NCBI GenBank assembly: GCA_031279895.1
Contig: JAITHR010000230.1
Span: 1-9,094 of the forward strand
Reading direction: 5' to 3'
DNA length: 9,094 nucleotides
From: Spirochaetaceae bacterium
GTDB taxonomy: Bacteria; Spirochaetota; Spirochaetia; Treponematales; Breznakiellaceae
The position numbers were made by a program, and so were the translations under genes. Under the pieces are notes generated by a model. The model had not been told where the DNA came from. It was given only the letters and a program-made list of their open reading frames with translations, and made no database searches. This document shows, one piece after another, positions 4,848 through 9,094 of this stretch (position 1 is its first letter; the number at the start of each line of letters is the position of its first letter).

Positions 4848-5543
4848 GGAGGCTAATTTGTTTATCAGATTGGCCTGGTAGCCCGCGCCGAAGCCGTTGT
4901 CGATGTTCACGACCGATATGCCCGGGGCGCAGGAGGTCAGCATACCCAGCAGGGCGGAGATCCCGCCGAACGCGGCGCCGTAGCCCACGCTGGTCGGGAG
5001 GGCGATAACCGGCGCCGGCACCAGCCCCGCGATAACGCCGGCCAGCGCGCCTTCCATGCCCGCAACCGCCACCACCACGCGGGCCTTTTTAATCCGGTCG
5101 AGGCGGGCGAAAAGCCGGTGGATGCCCGCCACGCCCACGTCGCTTATAAGATCCACCGCGCTTCCGAAGAACTCGGCGGTCCGCGCCGCCTCCCGCGCCG
5201 CCCCCAGGTCAGACGTGCCTGCCGCGACCACCGCCACAAGCCCCTGCCGCTCGTCCTTGGCGCACACGCCGCCTATGGTCAGGGTGCGGGCAAGCTCGTC
5301 GTACTCCGCTTCGGGAAAGCGCGATCCCACGCGGTCGGCAAGAACCGGATCCGCCCGCGTACCGAGTACCGGCAGTCCCGCGCCGCGCATTCGGGTTATA
5401 ATGGCCTCGGCCTGCTCGACCGTCTTGCCGGCGCAGTACACCACTTCGGGATAGCCGGTACGCTCGCTCCGGCACAGGTCAAGCACCGCGAAATCCTCCA
5501 CCCCAAGGCCGCCGTCCCCGTCTCTGTGGGTCCGCGTTTTCAT
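4827..5543 (-). CDS. larB: LarB, pyridinium-3,5-biscarboxylic acid mononucleotide synthase
   Basis: LarB opens nickel-pincer nucleotide synthesis: it carboxylates the pyridinium ring of nicotinic acid adenine dinucleotide and splits the phosphoanhydride, giving P2CMN and AMP for LarE and LarC. The 238-aa product has the family blocks in order: GYPEVVYCAGKT (30-41), AAGTSDLGAA (107-116), DVGVAGIHRLF (135-145), VAGMEGALAGV (160-170), LPTSVGYGAAFGG (182-194), TSCAPG (203-208) and VVNIDNGFGAGY (211-222). C205 in TSCAPG probably corresponds to the cysteine that forms an adduct with the pyridinium in characterised LarB. The N-terminus is shorter than usual, lacking the helix before the FAVLD segment, and no clear ribosome binding site precedes the ATG. 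The last codons (SPSPTAS) and stop come from a repeat stem-loop. It lies 21 nt after gcvPB, so it is probably in that operon. LarC and LarE are not in the window. Confidence 0.92.
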   Translation of the reverse strand: MKTRTHRDGDGGLGVEDFAVLDLCRSERTGYPEVVYCAGKTVEQAEAIITRMRGAGLPVLGTRADPVLADRVGSRFPEAEYDELARTLTIGGVCAKDERQGLVAVVAAGTSDLGAAREAARTAEFFGSAVDLISDVGVAGIHRLFARLDRIKKARVVVAVAGMEGALAGVIAGLVPAPVIALPTSVGYGAAFGGISALLGMLTSCAPGISVVNIDNGFGAGYQANLINKLASPSPTAS

Positions 5544-5564
5544 GCAACAGTTACGGGGCGCGTC

Positions 5565-7022
5565 TCAGGCGCGCAGGACGGGCTTACGCGCCGCGGCGGT
5601 TTCGTCGAGACGGCCTACCGGCGTATGGTGCGGCGCGGTTTTAAGAAGTTCCGGCTCGGCGCGGGCTTCGGCGGCTATTGCCTTGAGCGCGGCGGCAAAG
5701 GCTTCGAGCGTTTCCTTGGACTCGGTTTCAGTCGGCTCCACCATGAACGCTTCTTTTACAATGAGCGGGAAGTACACGGTAGGCGGGTGGAAGCCGTAGT
5801 CAATGAGCCGTTTGGCAATGTCCATCGCGGTAACGCCGTTTCCCAAACAGGGGGACGCGACAAACTCGTGCATACAGCGCCGGTCCGCGCCGAAGGCCGA
5901 GGGGAAATCGTCCCGGACAAGATGGCGGAGGTAGTTCGCGTTCAGTACCGCGTACTCTGATGCGCGGCGGACGCCCTCCGGCCCCAGGATGCGCAGGTAG
6001 GTATAGGCGCGTACCAGCACGCTGAAGTTGCCGTTAAAGGGTTTAAGCCGGCCTATGGAGGCGGCGGGCGCGGCAAGATCGTAGGACGCGCCATCGTAAA
6101 CCGCGACGGGGCCCGGCAGGTAGTCCTTGAGAGTCGCGCCGGCTCCCAGGGCGCCGGCTCCCGGGCCGCCGCCGCCGTGGGGGGTGGAAAACGTTTTGTG
6201 CAGGTTGACGTGCATCACGTCAAAGCCCAGGTCCGCGGGTTTAATAATGCCCATGAGCGCGTTGAGGTTGGCGCCGTCGCCGTACACAAGCCCGCCGGCA
6301 TCATGCACGGTCCGAATAATCTCTTCGATATGCGGCTCGAAGAGGCCCAGCGTACCCGGATTGGTAATCATAAGGCCCGCGAGGGTGGCGCGTTTCTCAC
6401 CGGCGCAGGCTGCTTTGAGGGCCCCCAGATCCACCGCGCCCGCGCTGTCAGAGGGAACGGTTTCGGCGCTGAAGCCGGCCATGGTACAGGTGGCCGGATT
6501 GGTGCCGTGCGCCGAATCCGGCACGAGCATACGGGTGCGGCCAGAGTCTTTGCGGTCGCGGTGGTAGCGCCGTATCATAAGCGCGCCCGCAAGCTCCCCC
6601 TGGGCGCCGGCGGCGCACTGGAGGGAAAACGCGGCAAAGCCGGTAACCGCCTTGAGGCACTCCTGGAGTTTATAGAGAAGGCCCAGGGCGCCCTGATTCC
6701 TCCCCGCGTCCAGCAAGGGGTGGGCGCGGCGGAAACCGGCAAGGCCGGCGGCATCCTCGTTAATTTTCGGATTATACTTCATGGTGCAGGAACCGAGCGG
6801 GTAGAACTGGCGGTCAACAGAGAAGTTCTTTTCCGAGAGGCGGGTAAAATGGCGCACCACCGTAAGCTCGTCAAGTTCGGGAAGGCGGAGGGTCTCCCGC
6901 GTCATATTCGGGGGAAGGGGGGTTTCGTCAACGTCAAGATTCGGAAGCCGTACCCCCTGGCGGCCCTCAACGCTTTGTTCGTAGAGGAGCGGGGTATCGG
7001 TAAGGGAGTTTTCATGGTTCAT
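5565..7022 (-). CDS. gcvPB: Glycine dehydrogenase (aminomethyl-transferring) subunit 2
   Basis: With GcvPA this forms the PLP-dependent P-protein, which decarboxylates glycine and passes the aminomethyl group to the lipoyl arm of GcvH. The 485-aa product is of normal length for the B subunit. It contains FYPLGSCTMKYNPK (73-86), DSAHGTNPA (169-177) and the PLP-lysine motif HVNLHKTFSTPHGGGGPGAG (271-290), with K276 as the Schiff-base lysine. YPEVVY-like or membrane segments are absent, so it is cytoplasmic. Its ATG overlaps the TGA of gcvPA by 4 nt (ATGA, 7019-7022), a sign of translational coupling that suits a heteromeric enzyme made in equal amounts. AAAAAGG inside the end of gcvPA can serve as ribosome binding site. 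larB follows after 21 nt. Confidence 0.97.
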   Translation of the reverse strand: MNHENSLTDTPLLYEQSVEGRQGVRLPNLDVDETPLPPNMTRETLRLPELDELTVVRHFTRLSEKNFSVDRQFYPLGSCTMKYNPKINEDAAGLAGFRRAHPLLDAGRNQGALGLLYKLQECLKAVTGFAAFSLQCAAGAQGELAGALMIRRYHRDRKDSGRTRMLVPDSAHGTNPATCTMAGFSAETVPSDSAGAVDLGALKAACAGEKRATLAGLMITNPGTLGLFEPHIEEIIRTVHDAGGLVYGDGANLNALMGIIKPADLGFDVMHVNLHKTFSTPHGGGGPGAGALGAGATLKDYLPGPVAVYDGASYDLAAPAASIGRLKPFNGNFSVLVRAYTYLRILGPEGVRRASEYAVLNANYLRHLVRDDFPSAFGADRRCMHEFVASPCLGNGVTAMDIAKRLIDYGFHPPTVYFPLIVKEAFMVEPTETESKETLEAFAAALKAIAAEARAEPELLKTAPHHTPVGRLDETAAARKPVLRA

Positions 7023-8332
7023 AGGGTATATGCCTTTTTGAGCGCCTCGATTAAGGCGTCAATATCGGTGCGTGAATGTTTTTCAGTGATACAGATAAGG
7101 AGTTCCCGTTTCCTTTCGGGGAAATAGCGGGACAGGGGGAAGCCCGGGACAAGGTACGGGAACCGGCGCTCGTCATAGTCCGCCGGCAGTTTCACCACGA
7201 ATTCCTTGAAGAACAGCCCGGGGCGCACGGCAAAGCCCCCGATGTCCGCGATGCGGGACGCCGCGTAGTGGCTTTTGTGCCAGCACAGCTCCGCCACGCG
7301 GCGCAGGCCGGCCTTTCCCATAAGCGCGAGGTATATACACGCCCGCAACATGGCAAGCCCCTGATTGGAACAGATATTGGAGACCGCCTTTTCCCGCCGG
7401 ATGTGCTGTTCCCGCGCCGAAAGGGTAAGCACGAATCCCCGCCGGCCCTCGCGGTCTTTCGCCGCGCCCGCAATCCGCCCCGGTATCCGGCGCATAAGCT
7501 CCTGTGTAACCGCCATAATCCCCAGCCCGGGACCCCCGAAGTTAAGGTCGTTCCCCAAACTCTGGCCCTCGGCGCTCACGATGTCCGCGCCGTAGGCTCC
7601 GGGGCTTTTGAAGAGCCCCAGCATAACAGGGTCCGCGTGTACGAGAAACAGGGCGCCCGCCTTATGAACCGCGCCGGCTATGCCGGAGAGGTCGGGAATA
7701 AAGCCGAAGAAATCGGGATAGGCGGCGACAAAACACGCCAGATCCGGCGGGATGATTCGATCATCAGGCGTATCGCCGTAGGTTTCGATTACGGCGCCTG
7801 AAGCTGAAAGGTAGGTTTCCAGCACCGCCCGATACTCTGGGTGGAGGCCCTCGGGAACCAGTACCCGCCGCCTCGCGTCCCCCGCCTGTTTCAGCGCCAG
7901 CAGGACCCCTTCGGCCAGCGCCGAGGCGCCGTCATAGTGTCCCGCGTTCACCACCTCCATACCGAAAAGTTCGGCGATCATGCTTTGGTACTCGAAGATG
8001 GACTGGAGGGTGCCCTGGCTTACCTCGCTTTGATAGGGGGTATAGGCCGTAACGAACTCCGACCGTCCCGAAAGGGACCCCACCGCCGCGGGAATGAAGT
8101 GGTCGTAGAGGCCGGCGCCGAGAAACCAGGGGCGCAGGTCCGCGTTGGTATCGGACGCGGCAAGGGCCTCAAGCTCCGCCATGACCTCAAGCTCGGTTAC
8201 GCCCGGTTCCAGCCCGATGTCCGGGAAACGGAGGGGTTTGGGAATGTCGGTAAAAAGGGATTCGAGTGAGGGAAGCCCCAGGGCCTCCAGCATCGCGTCC
8301 CGTTGGGAAGGGGTTACGGGAATATACGGCAC
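7019..8332 (-). CDS. gcvPA: Glycine dehydrogenase (aminomethyl-transferring) subunit 1
   Basis: This is the A half of the split P-protein; the PLP lysine lies in the B subunit. The 437-aa product shows the standard blocks: MPYIPVTPSQRDAML at the N-terminus, FLGAGLYDHFIPAAV (70-84), AYTPYQSEVSQGTLQSIFEY (96-115), GHYDGASALAE (131-141), AEGQSLGNDLNFGGPGLG (254-271), and REGRRGFVLTLSAREQHIRR (294-313) followed by SNICSNQGL. The start is GTG (8330-8332), 4 nt after the gcvH stop; it matches the usual N-terminus of the family and GGGGA in the end of gcvH is the best ribosome binding site. The tight spacing on both sides shows one operon. Confidence 0.97.
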   Translation of the reverse strand: MPYIPVTPSQRDAMLEALGLPSLESLFTDIPKPLRFPDIGLEPGVTELEVMAELEALAASDTNADLRPWFLGAGLYDHFIPAAVGSLSGRSEFVTAYTPYQSEVSQGTLQSIFEYQSMIAELFGMEVVNAGHYDGASALAEGVLLALKQAGDARRRVLVPEGLHPEYRAVLETYLSASGAVIETYGDTPDDRIIPPDLACFVAAYPDFFGFIPDLSGIAGAVHKAGALFLVHADPVMLGLFKSPGAYGADIVSAEGQSLGNDLNFGGPGLGIMAVTQELMRRIPGRIAGAAKDREGRRGFVLTLSAREQHIRREKAVSNICSNQGLAMLRACIYLALMGKAGLRRVAELCWHKSHYAASRIADIGGFAVRPGLFFKEFVVKLPADYDERRFPYLVPGFPLSRYFPERKRELLICITEKHSRTDIDALIEALKKAYTL

Positions 8333-8336
8333 CGCG

Positions 8337-8723
8337 TCAGTTCCCCGTATCCAGAGTTTTCTCGTACTCTTCGGCGGAAAGCAGGGCGTCCATATCGGCG
8401 GCGTTCCCGTCAGAGACGCGGACGATCCAGCCTTCGCCGTAGCAGTCGCGGTTGATAATTTCAGGATTGCCTGCCAGCTCCTCGTTGACCGCGCTTATGG
8501 TCCCGGCCACAGGGAGATAGATGTCCGCCGCGGCTTTGACCGATTCTACCACCGCGAAGGCGGCCTTTGCTTTGAAAACCGCGCCTACCTTGGGAAGGTC
8601 AACAAAAACAATATCCCCAAGGCTGTGCTGGGCGTGATCCGAGATGCCCACGACGAACACCTCTCCGTCTTTCCGAACCCACTCATGGGACTCCGCGTAA
8701 CGCGCATTATCATCAAACTGCAT
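8337..8723 (-). CDS. gcvH: Glycine cleavage system H protein
   Basis: This 128-aa lipoyl carrier shuttles the aminomethyl and dihydrolipoyl groups between P-, T- and L-proteins. It has the typical N-terminus YAESHEWV (9-16), GISDHAQHSLGDIVFVDLP (26-44), and the lipoylation site VVESVKAAADIYLPVAG (58-74) with K63 as the modified lysine. GEGWI (96-100) and the C-terminal helix LLSAEEY follow. Length is as expected. It is the first gene of the unit. No strong ribosome binding site precedes the ATG at 8721-8723, and no better start exists nearby. The usual upstream partner gcvT is not here; non-coding DNA and repeats follow instead. Confidence 0.97.
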   Translation of the reverse strand: MQFDDNARYAESHEWVRKDGEVFVVGISDHAQHSLGDIVFVDLPKVGAVFKAKAAFAVVESVKAAADIYLPVAGTISAVNEELAGNPEIINRDCYGEGWIVRVSDGNAADMDALLSAEEYEKTLDTGN

Positions 8724-8744
8724 ACGAAATTACGGCGTCTCTTA

Positions 8745-8865
8745 CGGCTCCCGCGCCGGAACCGCAAAGCCCGCCTTCGGGTCCAACCCGAACTCCTCTG
8801 TTGTCAGCTACCCCGCGCCTCAGGGCTTTTCGAGGGCGCGGAGCTTGTGCCGGCTATCCGCCAGC
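8745..8865 (-). ncRNA. Structured 5' leader of the gcvH operon, possible cis-regulatory RNA
   Basis: Between the predicted transcription start (about 8868) and gcvH lie roughly 145 nt that fold into four consecutive stem-loops. They are 6 bp (8849-8865), 7 bp (8813-8819/8835-8841), a perfect 7 bp TTCGGGT-tgg-ACCCGAA (8776-8792) and 7 bp with one wobble (8745-8764). CCGAAGG occurs at the third stem, a string also seen in glycine riboswitches, but the rest of that consensus is not recognisable. A short frame of 18 codons (MGNKLADSRHKLRALEKP) also lies in it, overlapping the -10 and predicted transcription start. Confidence 0.35.
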
Positions 8866-8874
8866 TTATTCCCC

Positions 8875-8903
8875 ATTATAATACGATCCCTCTTCCCCTT
8901 CAA
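8875..8903 (-). promoter_or_regulatory. Sigma70-type promoter of the gcvH-gcvPA-gcvPB-larB operon
   Basis: On the minus strand TTGAAG (8898-8903, 4 of 6) is separated by exactly 17 nt from a perfect TATAAT (8875-8880). It lies directly beside repeat copy D, whose left edge is 3 nt from the -35, and leaves a long leader before gcvH. Confidence 0.6.
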
Positions 8904-8905
8904 CC

Positions 8906-9026
8906 GCAGCCTCCGGCTGTTTCAAACATGGCCGCCTGTTGTTTCCGAATGGTGCAACACCTTGTCCAGTTAGGGGGCTGGCTGCTGTTTAGGCGCGGCT
9001 ACGCTTCGCGCCGTCTCCGACGGTTT
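8906..9026 (+). repeat. Interspersed hairpin repeat, copy D
   Basis: This is the most complete copy: CAGCC-TCC-GGCTG followed by TTTCAAA, ATGGCCGCC, TGTTGTTTCCGAATGGTGCAACA, a middle of the A type, GGCGCG-loop-CGCGCC, and finally CCGTC-TCC-GACGG followed by TTT (9011-9026). One extra base near 8934 breaks the MLKQPEA frame seen in copies A and C. No gene lies between 8724 and 9094. Confidence 0.8.
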
Positions 9027-9073
9027 GCAAGCGTCGCGTTGTTGTGCGCCACAGCCTCCGCACCTTTCAGGCG

Positions 9074-9094
9074 GCAGCCTCCGGCTGTTTCAAA
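9074..9094 (+). repeat. Start of a further hairpin repeat copy, cut by the window edge
   Basis: GCAGCC-TCC-GGCTG followed by TTTCAAA is the left end of the repeat as in copy D. A degenerate left end (ACAGCCTCCG) occurs just before, at 9051. Confidence 0.6.

Noticed and set aside
6177..7127. Long plus-strand frames opposite gcvPB and gcvPA
   Set aside because: They are antisense shadows of two genes with clear family motifs and full length.
8745..8865. Canonical glycine riboswitch before gcvH
   Set aside because: Only CCGAAGG matches; the other conserved blocks and the tandem aptamer layout are not recognisable by eye. Kept only as an unspecified structured leader.

Overview
The window looks like the chromosome of a GC-rich spirochaete, most likely a gut or termite-gut Treponema. 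The grounds are a single-domain PUR-alpha-like protein (the BpuR/DUF3276 type found in spirochaetes and Bacteroidetes), a DUF2325 protein, the split glycine dehydrogenase GcvPA/GcvPB, and GC-rich genes separated by families of small hairpin repeats. The genus is an inference from family distribution; no rRNA or other marker is present.

Layout, left to right. (1) 7-417 (-) encodes a small four-cluster [4Fe-4S] polyferredoxin. It diverges from 611-898 (+), a DUF2325 protein. The 193-bp gap between them holds a good sigma70-type promoter for the ferredoxin. (2) 938-1291 and 1331-3163 (both -) form a likely two-gene unit: an alpha-D-phosphohexomutase (phosphoglucomutase/phosphomannomutase type) followed by the PUR-like nucleic-acid-binding protein. 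(3) 3164-3912 has no convincing gene. It holds two copies of an interspersed hairpin repeat and a block of thirteen imperfect 21-bp tandem units. (4) 3913-4545 (-) is a conspicuously AT-rich PIN/NYN-like putative ribonuclease gene, bracketed by near-identical inverted 22-bp repeats and partly by repeat-derived sequence that supplies its ribosome binding site. (5) 4546-4826 is more repeat and hairpin DNA. (6) 4827-8723 (-) is an apparent operon transcribed gcvH - gcvPA - gcvPB - larB, with a strong candidate promoter at 8875-8903 and a structured leader of about 145 nt. (7) 8904-9094 is another full copy of the interspersed repeat and the start of a further one.

How the genes work together. 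GcvPA and GcvPB make the P-protein that decarboxylates glycine and loads the aminomethyl group onto the lipoyl arm of GcvH. GcvT and the lipoamide dehydrogenase are not in the window. LarB, the first enzyme of nickel-pincer cofactor synthesis, is the last gene of the unit, an unexpected partner. The hexomutase interconverts sugar 1- and 6-phosphates, and the PUR protein probably acts as a post-transcriptional or transcriptional regulator.

The least explained part is 3164-4850. One foreign-looking nuclease gene sits in a nest of repeats whose conserved unit is a 5-bp stem with a TCC loop followed by TTTC. These repeats reach into the 3' end of larB, provide Shine-Dalgarno-like sequence, and encode short open frames in front of two genes. 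This could be a gene-carrying repeat element, but that is a hypothesis from one locus.
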